From positions 5,335 through 69,334 of the forward strand of contig NW_017803269.1 in assembly GCF_001625305.1 (NCBI RefSeq): a stretch of 64,000 nucleotides of DNA, in the 5' to 3' direction. Below, piece after piece: positions 1-10,008 of the stretch (its first letter is position 1; each line of letters opens with the position of its first letter). The position numbers were made by a program, and so were the translations under genes. Origin of the DNA: Branchiostoma belcheri. Its lineage: Eukaryota; Chordata; Leptocardii; Amphioxiformes; Branchiostomatidae. Below the pieces are notes generated by a model. That model searched no databases and had not been told where the DNA came from. It saw nothing but the letters and a program-made list of their open reading frames with translations.

Positions 1-2723
1 ATATAATAGGTGCATGTATGCATACCAGACTAACACTAAATGAACTCCATGATATGACATGAATTGAAAGGTTTGGAAGGAAGGGTCGGTGAAAATGCAA
101 CCTCCACACCTGACCAATGTTTTGGCATACACCTATTGCTACCCAAGAAATGATGATAAAAGCATGTCACAGCACCTTCTGAAGTTTCTTTCAAAGGGAA
201 TAATACACAGTTTCTGGAAATAGTTCATGATAGCTGTGCACTTAGCACAAGATGTGAGATATGTAAGAGTTACCCTCATAGGCGGGCAAGGTTTCCCACT
301 GAGGGGATTTTTTGGCTAGATTTTTAGAGTAGAAATCCCTACCAAAGCCACAACTTTTTTAGCCCATGAGTCACTTCCCCAAAGCTTTTCCACGTCTTAT
401 AATATGAAATGAAATAGCTATTCATTTTTTCAGTGTATAGTTGTTCTTCTTTACCCTAACCCAGAGAACTGACCCAGCAGGCTCTGGTGGCCACAAGGTT
501 AATTCATCTTGCCATGCCTGTCAAGACTGCACAAAAATGAGCAGACATGTGTCTGGGGCGATTCCTCTGGGCAATTAGAAATCAGAGTGGGATTGGTCAG
601 TTATCACATGACATGAGTCTAGTCCCAGAAGGAGGATTACAAGATCGGTGAGGATTGGTCAGGACAGGTCACATGCCTACATCCCTACACTTTTTGGTTG
701 ATATCCCCACAGTTTAGGCTGACAGCCTAACAGTTTTCCCCTCAGTTGCATAAAATAGCCCCACACTATGTGGATATTAACAGCTCTTATTGGCTGAGGG
801 GACGTGGCCTTGGGCTAAGGGAAAGTTCGCACTACAGTATTAGCATTTATTGTTCAGCAGAATTGTTGACTTTTGAGTCACTCTACAAATCACAATCTTC
901 ATTGACAACCCCCAGGGTGTTCTTCAAAGTTCTGTCAGCCAGGGGATAACTGAGGGCACATGATAGCCTCTGATACAAATCAATCTGTCATGCCTTGTTA
1001 CAAGTTAATCCCTAAGTAAATACTTGCAGCAGATACAGCAGCATGAAACAGCTTCTGGTGTTAGCAGTAGCAAGACTTGCAGTCCAACTAGAATAGTGGA
1101 GGTACTTTTTTGTGAGGGAAGAAAGCTTAAGCACAACTTACATGTATAATAATAAGGGAATTATAGAGAATGATGCAAAGTCTTTATAAGCCTTAGGTGA
1201 TACATGTACAAATGTAGTACAAGAAATAGGGGGGAAATTTATCAGGACCTGGTCTTTAACTGTGTAAAGCCTACTAGAGGAAGAACAAAATGAACTACTA
1301 TGTAGTACGACTATAAATTAATTTTTCATTATCAGTAGCTTTCATGTAAAGTATAGTTTTTGAACACTAACACACACAGCTCTTCGCTGAAGGAATTTAT
1401 GTGCGTAATAACATACATGATGTAGACAACTATTGTTCCTACTGGGTTTCTAACTGCACAAGACTGGGTTCAAGACTGCCATACAAGTTGGAAATTGGAA
1501 TAAAGTCAAAGTTATGATTGAAGACTTTTGCTTTCAACCGTGTTATGATTTATGGCAATTACAGCTTTACAAAAGGAACTGTGGTACTGTCATAGTCTTA
1601 ATGACGGATGGAACTCACATGTAAGAGACAACCATAAAAATCTCTTGCCTGTTTGTGGGTTGTACAACTCCTGCAGGTCACTTTATGCTTGTGTCAATGG
1701 GAAAAGTTTTCAGGACCGAGAAAATGCAGTCGCTATAATATATATGGTTAGGTGGTCGGCTTGAAGAGGTGAAAAATTATTCACATTACATAATGGAAAA
1801 TTCTCATGTTTGATTGACACATAATTGTAATGTTTATGGATAATTATTATATAATCATTTAGAATTGGACTAGTCCCTAGGGACTAGTTAAACAAAATCT
1901 GCATACACATGTATTTGTCACTCTCTGTCATGTCCTCAATAAAACTTATTCGGGTCATTTTGGACTTATTTGCTGAGTCCAGAGTTAAATTGTTTTCGAA
2001 ATCAAATTGCTGCTTGAATGTTATAATTATGGCTACTCCCACTTTCTGGATGATAATGTCTATGATCTTGTGACAGCCATTGGCCTACACTCAAATGGGG
2101 GTAAATACAGGCTTGGTTAATATGTGTATCAAGTTTGTTTGTTGTTTTCATTAAATGAAATAATAAAATAATGATGTCACACACAATCATTACTAATCAT
2201 CATTAAAAATGAGTCACAGGCACCATCATTACTCTGACATCCACTAGTATGGTACATTTTTACTTCTAGATGCATTTATACAATTTCACTGATATGCATT
2301 CAATGAATGCAGAATACATTCATTGAATGTGGAATATATTCTGCATTTATTGAATGCACATTCAGTAAATGCAGAATACATTCATTGAATGTGAAATACA
2401 TTCATTGAATGTGAGATACATTCATTGAATGTGAGATGCATTCATTGAATGTGAAGTGCATTCATTGAATGGTAGAATTTCTGTTTTTAGTTGAGAACAT
2501 GTTAAGTTTATCTTTTAGTACTTAGACTTAGAATTTTTACGCAAGAACTAAACAAAGACAAAATCGACAAAATAAAAATACACAATCTTACAATCTTGTT
2601 TGGAATGTATTTTCAATGCACTTACATTATTGTGTATTTCAAGTCTTTACAGTTTTGATTATGTCTTTGTTTATTCCTTGTGTTTGGCATAAAACAAACA
2701 AACAAACAAACAAACAGACGTAC
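1..2723 (-). other. Intron, incomplete; no gene seen
   Basis: Talin intron leading to R13, open at the window edge. No coding exon recognised on either strand. Contains the tandem repeat at 2294-2471 and a (CAAA)n run at the donor (about 2693-2716). Confidence 0.7.
2294..2471. repeat. Tandem repeat, about 20-bp unit
   Basis: Six or more copies of ACATTCATTGAATGTGA, itself built on the palindrome CATTCATTGAATG. Intronic. Confidence 0.85.
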
Positions 2724-2829
2724 CTTTGATGGCCTCAGCCGTCTGCACCAGTTCTGCCACTGCCGTCGCCACACGTTTGGAGAAATGTGCCAGCTTCTGT
2801 TTCCCCTCGTGGGTCGGCTTCTGTAGGAT
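2724..2829 (-). CDS. TLN: Talin exon: R12, last in the window
   Basis: 106 nt, phase 0 to 1: ILQKPTHEGKQKLAHFSKRV, ATAVAELVQTAEAIK(G). Vertebrate: LQKPSPELKQQLTGHSKRVAG. The next expected residues (TEWVDPEDP) are not found down to position 1. The donor runs into (GTTT)n. Confidence 0.94.
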
Positions 2830-3099
2830 CTGTAGGAAGCCAACAAGAAATAATCAATCACCAATCATTGATCTATCATCAATAATCAATCTAAATATCA
2901 AAAATCAATCAAATAGTCAATCAATACTTTTTTCTCCTTTGCTTAAAAATCAGAAACATAGAGCTGAACTTATGAAAACAGACTCTGAGGCGAAAGTCTG
3001 TACAAGGGCCAAGTTTTCCTCCCAGCCCTTTGTTTTCAGCAAGACCTCTTTTTACTTCCAAGTGCCTATTTTAGTTAATAGCTAGAGATAGATTTCAAA

Positions 3100-3410
3100 C
3101 ATACCAACAGCACATGGACACAGTGTTTCTTCCAACTTCCATAGTCAGACACAAGTTTTCCTCCCTGCCCTTCTGTTCTTACTTCTAGTAGGCTCTTCCA
3201 AAATCTTTACTAGAATAGTGAATGAACACCGTAGGAATTTCAGACGTACCGACAGTACATGGACCAGTAGTTCCACATACATGGCGACAGTGTTCCTGCC
3301 CACTTCCATAGTCACACCCAAGTACTAGTCTGTAGAGCTATCTAATGTTTCTAATGTACATAACTGAAGTGTGACGTACCGACAGTACATGTACCAGTAG
3401 TTCCATGTAC
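3100..3410 (-). repeat. Three donor-edge copies of R12 exon (3464-3568)
   Basis: Units near 3105-3150, 3243-3310 and 3377-3420 repeat the end of the exon (GTACATGTACTGTCG-GTA) in decreasing fidelity; the middle copy spans over 60 bp including the CACTTCCAT region of the exon. Confidence 0.8.
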
Positions 3411-3463
3411 TAGTTTCTACAGCTATCTATTGTTTCTATGTACATTACTGAAGTGTTACTTAC

Positions 3464-3568
3464 CGACAGTACATGTACCAGTAGCTCCACATACATGGCG
3501 ACCGTGTTCCTGCCCACTTCCATTGCTCTCTCTGTTGTCTCACGTGACTCTGCTCCAAATGCTGAGGC
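3464..3568 (-). CDS. TLN: Talin exon: R12
   Basis: 35 codons, phase 0-0: ASAFGAESRETTERAMEVGR, NTVAMYVELLVHVLS. Aligns with TLN1 EAAYHPEVAPDV...YLELLDHVLL. Three copies of its 3' end and donor follow in the intron (3.1-3.4 kb). Confidence 0.92.
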
Positions 3569-4028
3569 CTGGGGAGGGGAGGAGGGTGTTAGTCAACATC
3601 AGGAATTTTATAAAAGAACAACTGTATGAGATACAGCAATGGAATAAAACTCTAACATGTTCTATCAGAAAACAAACTTTAATCAACACCTAATTTATGA
3701 TAAAAGCCATTATCATCAAACGATGTTGGTGTGGATTTATCCTTTGGCAAAAAGGGTGCACATGAGATGGACTTATAACATTGGTTTATTTCGAACAGCA
3801 CACTACTTTAGTATGACAGCACAATAATACTGTAAATACACAACACTATCACTTCACAGCCATTAAGGCTGAATTGTGTGGTTAAAAGCGTTAACAATAT
3901 AAGTAGCTAAAATCTTGAATGTCTCTTTGTATCATAAAAGTAGTAGATTACATATAGCATTTAAATCATTAAGATTTGGGGTTGACAAACTATACATGAC
4001 CATTTAACAAAAGGGGTGTACAGGGTAC

Positions 4029-4205
4029 CTTGCACGTGACGATGAGATCTCCCACAGACTTCCTGGACATGTTGGCGACTGCGATGATGTCGTCCTGACG
4101 ACAGCTGGTTCCCGCGGCAACGGCCTTGGCGGTGAGGAGGGTGACGGGCTTGGTGCTGCGGATCAGGTCCTCAGGGGGAGACGCTTCTCAGGGGGGTCCA
4201 TGGAG
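4029..4205 (-). CDS. TLN: Talin exon: R12 start, with 1-nt frameshift
   Basis: 177 nt where 178 are needed. The first 22 nt read (R)SMDPPEK. After a missing base near 4175-4184 the frame becomes SPPEDLIRSTKPVTLLTAKA, VAAGTSCRQDDIIAVANMSR, KSVGDLIVTCK, clearly R12. Vertebrate: EKTSSPEESIRMTK. The break lies beside C runs (GACCCCCCT and TCTCCCCCT), so a sequencing or assembly error is likelier than a real mutation. AAG-GTACCC donor. Confidence 0.88.
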
Positions 4206-4677
4206 CTCAGGATCGTGGGGGGGGGGAGGTTTAAACATGATTGTGACAAAAAGGCATACCGTTAAATAGGATTATAGGACTTGGCATCAATTTTGGCAAA
4301 AAAGACTCAATGTACATAAAATGCCAAAAATGCTTTTTAAGAGAGTAAAACTTGCGTGAGGACACTATTTTTTCAATGTCAATTTTGGAAAACCGATTAT
4401 ACAACATTTCATCATTCAGGAGTCAAATCATGGACATATAGAAATGGTTGGTCAGCTTGAAATATTTATGTCTCTTGCACGGGTCCACACAAAAGAGGCT
4501 AGGGTCGGCAGTTTTTTCTATAGGTTCGGTTGGGGAAACAGGAAACAAAACATTTTTTCTAGGCCTAACAGAACTGTTGCAGTAACATAATCTCCTGCTT
4601 GATGGCCTCAATTGTTGGAATGGTTGGATACAAACTAATGAAGGTAGGATGAAGATTGAATGAAAGAAAGACAGAAC

Positions 4678-4805
4678 CGCTGCAGTACCCTCATCTCCTG
4701 CTTGATGGCCTCGATGGTAGCCTCCAGTGCCCTGGTCCCCCTCGCTGCCTCGTCTTCAACTGTCTTCACTGTCTTCAGCAGGGAGGTCACGTTGGTCACC
4801 ATCAC
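4678..4805 (-). CDS. TLN: Talin exon: R11 last helix
   Basis: 128 nt, phase 0 to 2: VMVTNVTSLLKTVKTVEDEA, ARGTRALEATIEAIKQEMRV, LQ(R). Matches TLN1 VMVTNVTSLLKTVKAVEDE. The donor is set at CG-GTTCTG because it joins the next exon as RSMDPPEK, parallel to TLN2 SKDVPEK; a GTACTG donor 11 nt earlier would be phase 0 and would not fit. Confidence 0.88.
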
Positions 4806-6030
4806 CTGGGGCAAAGGGCAGGGGTCAGGTCATAGGTTAGGTCAAAAGTCAAGGGTTAGGTCAACACTTCATGAACACACTACATGCCAATGCTAATGCC
4901 ATCACAAGCATATCAAAGGGCAGTACATTGTACAATATGCAGAATAAGCATATGGTAAAGCCTACTTCTAGGTTTATAATGTGCATTTTAGTCTTTTAAA
5001 GTTGTCAACAGGTTTGCAAGACTTTTGCATGTCAAAACATATCACTATTTTTCTTCTGTTGCAAGATTGAACATTAATGATGCCATAGTAAGACAAAGCA
5101 CCATAATTCTGCTTGATAGCAACAGTACTGAAAATAAAATCTAAAATCCATGTACTGACAATGTGCAACTTTTACATAACAACATTCTCATATCAGAATG
5201 CAATCTATCAACCAAAACAGTCACAACTTCAATCACTTCCAAAAGATCAAGCAGAACATACATGTACAATGTAGTTCACACAGTTAGTAAAATGGGTGAT
5301 GCCAAAACAACAATCACAACAACAAATGACACATGTACCTTATAGAAAAGCTGACAGGTGGCTGTGATATTTGTTAAATCTCTCCAAAAGGGTCAGAGAC
5401 TTACTCATAGCTTTAGTTTTTTTTTTTTTGTGAAATGTAATGTATGTACAAAATTGTATATGTGTGTATGTGGCTGAGACTGTAAGTTTGCTGGTAACTG
5501 AAAAATGGAAATAAAAATGTACTACTTCTAGAAAATGAAGATGCCGTATGACGTATATAAAAATGCCTGGAAGGAGGCATGCTTTTTTTCATGATAATAT
5601 TATGGAACATCTCCATTCAAACAGAAACAATGGAAAAATGTACAATTTTTAGCAGGGTGGCCTCAAAATTTGGAAAAACAACCTTTCCATTATTCAAAGT
5701 AACCAGTATTTGGTTATTTCATCTGAACAAAATGAAAGTTGTCACATGCCTTTTAGTTTTACTTAAGGTTACTCTATCATCGCTAAAAAAAGCACAAAGC
5801 AACAACTTTTCTTAGTTATATTTTTGTTCCAAAGATACAAATACTCTACAATTTCATTGTATTAACATCAAGTGACTTGCTACGTACTAAGTACAAATAG
5901 ATTAATATGTTGAGCACACAACCATGCATGTATGTATGAATATGATAGCAAAGGTATTAAACAAAACATTTTATGCAACATAGTGGAAGACTGAAAGTCT
6001 AACTGATGAAATTTTCACAATGACAATACT

Positions 6031-6400
6031 TAGGCCACACCAATTTAATTTGTTGGTTCTCGGATTTTTTCAGGAAAAATATGAAGCGACAGGGCGAAAA
6101 AAATAAAAAATAAAAACATATCTAGGCATCCTAATATAGCCCCAAATGCTACGATAGGAGGTATGAAATCAACACAAAAGGCTGGTTCAAAATTTAAACG
6201 ATGAATTTTGAACTTCTAATGATACCACTGCATTGAAAGATGGAATAACTGTAACGACTAGGAAGAAAAGGACTGTTTTCAACTGTTCAGGGCAAAATAT
6301 GAGCATTTTGCAGTTGATTCTGAATTTTTTTTTTTTTGCAAATCAGGAAAAAATGAAGAGGCGAATCCGAGAACCAACAAATTAAATTGGTGTGGCCTTA
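6031..6400. mobile_element. MITE-like inverted-repeat element, family A
   Basis: Begins TAGGCCACACCAATTTAATT and ends with the inverse (AATTAAATTGGTGTGGCCTTA), about 38-bp terminal inverted repeats, no coding capacity. A second, more diverged member is at 14226-14545. Confidence 0.8.
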
Positions 6401-6999
6401 ACATACAAGATGCATTTTTTTGTGACCAATATAAGGGTCATGTAGTCATACAATGCTTGAAAGAAAAGATATTAGTTTCACAAAATCAGCTGCTTTAACA
6501 TTTGAGTTGCTATGAATATGCCTCTACAGCACTTTCCAAAATGTTGTTTACAAACGCTTATACTGTTCTTTCCACAAGAAAACTTTTGATATATACTAAG
6601 TTCCGTCCCAGCAGAAGACTGTTACTAGCAGTTGTCCTCTCTAATCAAAATCAATATTAGTTTCTTAACAAATCTGCTGTGCTGCTATTTTACAAGCATC
6701 AGTTGCTTTTCCTTTGTAAAACTGCTGCTCAGTAATCTTAGTTTCTTTGCAGATCTGATGAAGCTACATTTAAATAACACTCTGCTGAATACAGTCTAAC
6801 ATGTCTAACATCTTGAAGTTCTTACTTTCTTTCTGCTCATACAATCACTATTGCTGCAGTTAGCTGCAGCAAATCAACTCTTCTCCATAAACTTGAATAA
6901 ATAAATAAATAAATAAACTTGCTGAGGCCATATAACACAAGCAGATCAACCTCTGCAGTTACAAAACATCAGCTTTCTGCTGCAGCAACTTTCTTGCTC

Positions 7000-7075
7000 A
7001 TGTTCAGAACCTCTGCAGCTACATATCCTTCTTCCTCCTGATAAGCAGAAGCTGCTTGGGCCTTTCTGCCCTGCC
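7000..7075 (-). repeat. Copy of the 3' end of the 491-codon exon
   Basis: Repeats about 50 bp including the RPKQLLLIRRKKDM codons and a stop (TAG instead of TAA), plus the following CTGCAG-rich flank. Confidence 0.75.
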
Positions 7076-7199
7076 CGTGTTTCTTTGTAATGTTGCTGCT
7101 GTTATGTTACAAGCATCACTGTGTCTACAGTGAGCAGCAAGTTTTCCATAGCAAAACCTGTCCATCTATAATTCCTTTCCTTGCACAATAGTTAAATAC

Positions 7200-7262
7200 C
7201 TGTCGAAGGTAAATGTAAAACGTCTTCTTCATTTCTTTCTCTCGTTGCACAACTTCCAAAAC
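7200..7262 (-). CDS. TLN: Extra small exon, 21 codons (bypass exon)
   Basis: 63 nt, phase 0-0: VLEVVQREKEMKKTFYIYLR then Q; acceptor AGTGTAG, donor CAG-GTATTT. Charged helix-like. It fits in phase either after the coiled-coil exon at 9.4 kb (extending it) or, with the whole cassette skipped, after NSAK. It could carry the cassette back to the conserved rod at 4805 when the stop-containing exon is skipped. Confidence 0.55.
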
Positions 7263-7353
7263 CTACACTTATTACACGATCATGTAATCATTATTGCCGC
7301 ATTCATTTTTGCTGCAGCTGAAGAGCTTAAGATCCCTGCAGGAATTTCTGCAG

Positions 7354-8829
7354 TTACATATCCTTCTTCCTCCTGATAAGCAGAAGCTGCTTGGGCCTTT
7401 CTGATCTCCCTGTAGGCGGCCTTCCTGTGAACAGTTGCTGCAGCTGGACCAGAGGATCATCCTCACGCCTTCTCATCCCTGGTACTGGAGAGGACGGAGC
7501 AGGTGAAGACGGTACCGGACTTGAAGGTACCGATCCTCCGATCTTCTTCTTCACCTCCGGTTCCTTCGATAAGAAACTTTCCATCGATTCCGACCGAAAC
7601 ATCTTCACCAGCTCCGGATTCGAAGAAGACGACTCCTTTTCTGACATTTCGTCGCGACGCTTGCGGAGGATTTTCTCGAGGTGGGAGCGAAAGTCGGATT
7701 CGACGCGGACTTTACGCTTGCGGATCTTTCGCCCGCCCTCCTTGGAATACTTCTCAAGGAACTCCAAGTCTTCGCTGGCGGCTTCTTGGAGAAGTTCAGC
7801 GAGATCGCTTGCGCTTGCGGTACGGCTGGAGCTGGCGATAGAGCTTGTGTCGGTAGCTGGTAAGCTGTCACTTGCTGCGCGATGTTTGTACATAATTCTT
7901 GGACTGTCAGCTCCACCGTATAGCTCAGTGCTAGCCATTCTGATCAGCCTGGCTAGCTCGTCCTCTTTCGCTTCTTCTCCTTCCTTCCTTCTTCCTTCTC
8001 CTTTTCTTCTGCCTTCCACCTTCTGTCCATCATATTCAGGGAAGTCTCTGGAAGCTCCTGTTGCCGTTTCGCCTCCGTACTTGTCGTGTTCATAGTATCT
8101 GTGGTAATCTTCCATCGCGCCTTCCTCTGAAAAGTCGAAGAAGGGAGGCGGGGGGAGTTCCTCCTCCCCTCCCCATGGAATATCAGCTCCGCCAGCCTCC
8201 GGCTGTTCTGATTGGTCAATTCTCTGCTGACTGTACTGCTCTTGCTGTTCTTTTGTTGTGACATCTTCATCAGCTGACCATCCTCCCTGTTCCTGCATCA
8301 CACTCATGTCAGGTGGTGATGGGAAGCCGTCGTGATGCCCCCTGGCAGGTGCAGTTGGCACTGCAGGAGTTTCTGCCTGTGTGGATGATGATGAAGCTGA
8401 AGGTCCTGCGGCTTCTGACGCTTCCGTTTCGGACGCTTCTGTGTCCCACTCTGCTTCTAACAGGTAGTAATCCTGCATCAATTCAGCCACAATCGCCTCC
8501 ATGTTCCAGCTTCCCACCTTCTCCAGCTCATCCTGACTTTCCTCTTCCAGCGCTGGACCAGTGGATGCTGGCGTCTCTCGTGGTGACAGTTTCCGAGCGA
8601 TCTCTAACTGCTCGATCCCTTGCTGCCTGCTCCACTCCAAATCACTGCTAGCATCTGTAGCAGTATTACCCTCCATCACTCGTCCTTCTAGTTCCCCCAT
8701 CCCTGATCTCTCTGCATCATCCGTACCATCCTCCTCTTCATCTTCCTCCTCTTCATCATCAAAGAGAGCCTGAGTGTTGCTGCGAGTCACCCTCTGTAGT
8801 CTCCTCTTTGCTCCACGGTTCTCGGAAAC
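7354..8829 (-). CDS. TLN: Extra exon, 491 codons ending in a stop
   Basis: Opens VSENRGAKRRLQRVTRSNTQ after a TTATAAG acceptor, continues through a poly-acidic run, Glu/Ser/Ala-rich disordered sequence, a basic helix (SDFRSHLEKILRKRRDEMSE), SSPVPSSPAP repeats, and RPKQLLLIRRKKDM followed by TAA. Phase 0 at its start fits the preceding exon (AVK). No phase-0 donor was found before the stop. A GAT-AT|GTAACT donor in phase 2 exists at the stop but does not fit the next exon. Most simply it is an alternative C-terminal exon. No clear AATAAA was seen in the next 1.3 kb; one ATTAAA lies near 6.05 kb. Confidence 0.8.
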   Translation of the reverse strand, partial: VSENRGAKRRLQRVTRSNTQALFDDEEEEDEEEDGTDDAERSGMGELEGRVMEGNTATDASSDLEWSRQQGIEQLEIARKLSPRETPASTGPALEEESQDELEKVGSWNMEAIVAELMQDYYLLEAEWDTEASETEASEAAGPSASSSSTQAETPAVPTAPARGHHDGFPSPPDMSVMQEQGGWSADEDVTTKEQQEQYSQQRIDQSEQPEAGGADIPWGGEEELPPPPFFDFSEEGAMEDYHRYYEHDKYGGETATGASRDFPEYDGQKVEGRRKGEGRRKEGEEAKEDELARLIRMASTELYGGADSPRIMYKHRAASDSLPATDTSSIASSSRTASASDLAELLQEAASEDLEFLEKYSKEGGRKIRKRKVRVESDFRSHLEKILRKRRDEMSEKESSSSNPELVKMFRSESMESFLSKEPEVKKKIGGSVPSSPVPSSPAPSSPVPGMRRREDDPLVQLQQLFTGRPPTGRSERPKQLLLIRRKKDM

Positions 8830-9092
8830 CTTATAATAATAATAAGAAGAAGAATGGTTTATTTCTAATTTCCGTCACATGTCACTGTTCTAAGACTGAA
8901 TTATGGTGATAGTAAATTACATACATTATCATATACTTAAACAATTATTACTAAAGGTTAAAAGTTATGAATTACAACTACAATTTATGTACAGTCGAAG
9001 TGTACAAGGTATAATAAAACTAGTACAATGCGTTGGATAAAAGATGCACGTTCGTGTACTACAAATTATCAAAATCTTTAACAATATTTCTA

Positions 9093-9312
9093 TTAACATC
9101 TGTGTCCATAATATCACCAGGGTCCACAATATCGCCACCTTGAGAAATAGTGTGCTTTAAGATATTTTTACTGCAACATACTTTTGGTATGCACTCCTGC
9201 ACACCTCAAATGTACATACCTAGGGTATGTTGCAGTAAAAATATCTTTAAGCACACTTTTTCTCAAGGTGGTGATATTATGGACCCTGGTGATATTATGG
9301 ACACAGATGTTA
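9093..9312. mobile_element. MITE-like palindromic element, family B
   Basis: Two arms of about 85 bp (TAACATCTGTGTCCATAATA and its inverse) around a short centre; intronic between the 107- and 491-codon exons. Confidence 0.8.
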
Positions 9313-9366
9313 TATATATATAGGATTTATACTAAGTAATGATAAACAAGGGGCATCATATAATAC

Positions 9367-9686
9367 CTTGACAGCGAGTGAATACAGCGCAGCTTGCTGC
9401 TGCAGTTGCTCTTTTTCTGCAGCAAGATTCTCCTTGTGATGCAGCAGCTCTTCCATCCTCTGCATGTTATCTTGGATCAGCTCCTCAAAGATGTCATTTT
9501 CTGTTTCCATTTCGCTTGTTGAGATTTCCTCTTCTCCGAGAATGTCTTCTTCGCTGGCACTGAGCTCGCTCTCGGTACTGAGTACTCCAGCATCCTCCTC
9601 TGTTGTTGCACCTGTGGCAGGTGGATGTTCACCTGTTGGTTCACCTGTCCTGTCCTCACCTGTGTCTCCATCATCTTTCTTCTCAC
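9367..9686 (-). CDS. TLN: Extra exon, 107 codons with coiled coil
   Basis: 320 nt, phase 1 to 0: GEKKDDGDTGEDRTGEPTGE, acidic middle (STESELSASEEDILGEEEIS), then a likely coiled coil (MQRMEELLHHKENLAAEKEQ) ending YSLAVK. CTACAG acceptor, AAG-GTATTA donor. Its phase-1 start pairs only with the preceding giant exon, and the sum is divisible by three. Confidence 0.82.
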
Positions 9687-10008
9687 CTGTAGAAATGAAC
9701 AAATGGATTTGTTAAACACAGTAGCCTATGAGATAAATTGTGTAGTACTTGCATTTTCCTTATAATACAAGTGTAAAATTAAAGATTAAAAGAACTTTGC
9801 ATTAGAATTATGTACATTATTATCACTATCCTAAGATTGAAAGATATATCAAATTATTGAAGTCAAATCAGTAATGCAAGTTGAAAGAAGGTTAATCACT
9901 TCCTGTTTTTAAATTACATAGTAATACTTTTCTGTGATAACATTGCAGCCTGTTTAACTTCGTATAGAAACAATTGAACCACTGTTAATAATCTGACGAG
10001 ATACTTAC

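Larger units (their letters stand above)
4806..7199 (-). other. Intron, 2.4 kb
   Basis: No coding exon recognised. Holds an inverted-repeat element (6031-6400), a T run near 5410, a (AAAT)n run near 6898, and a copy of the 3' end of the 491-codon exon near 7.0 kb. The 6.6-7.2 kb part is rich in CTGCTG/CTGCAG words. Confidence 0.6.

Noticed and set aside
7391-8095. A 234-codon plus-strand open frame, and several others across 10.3-13.9 kb
   Set aside because: Antisense shadows of the large minus-strand exons, Ser/Leu-rich because the coding strand is rich in Glu, Lys and Ser codons.
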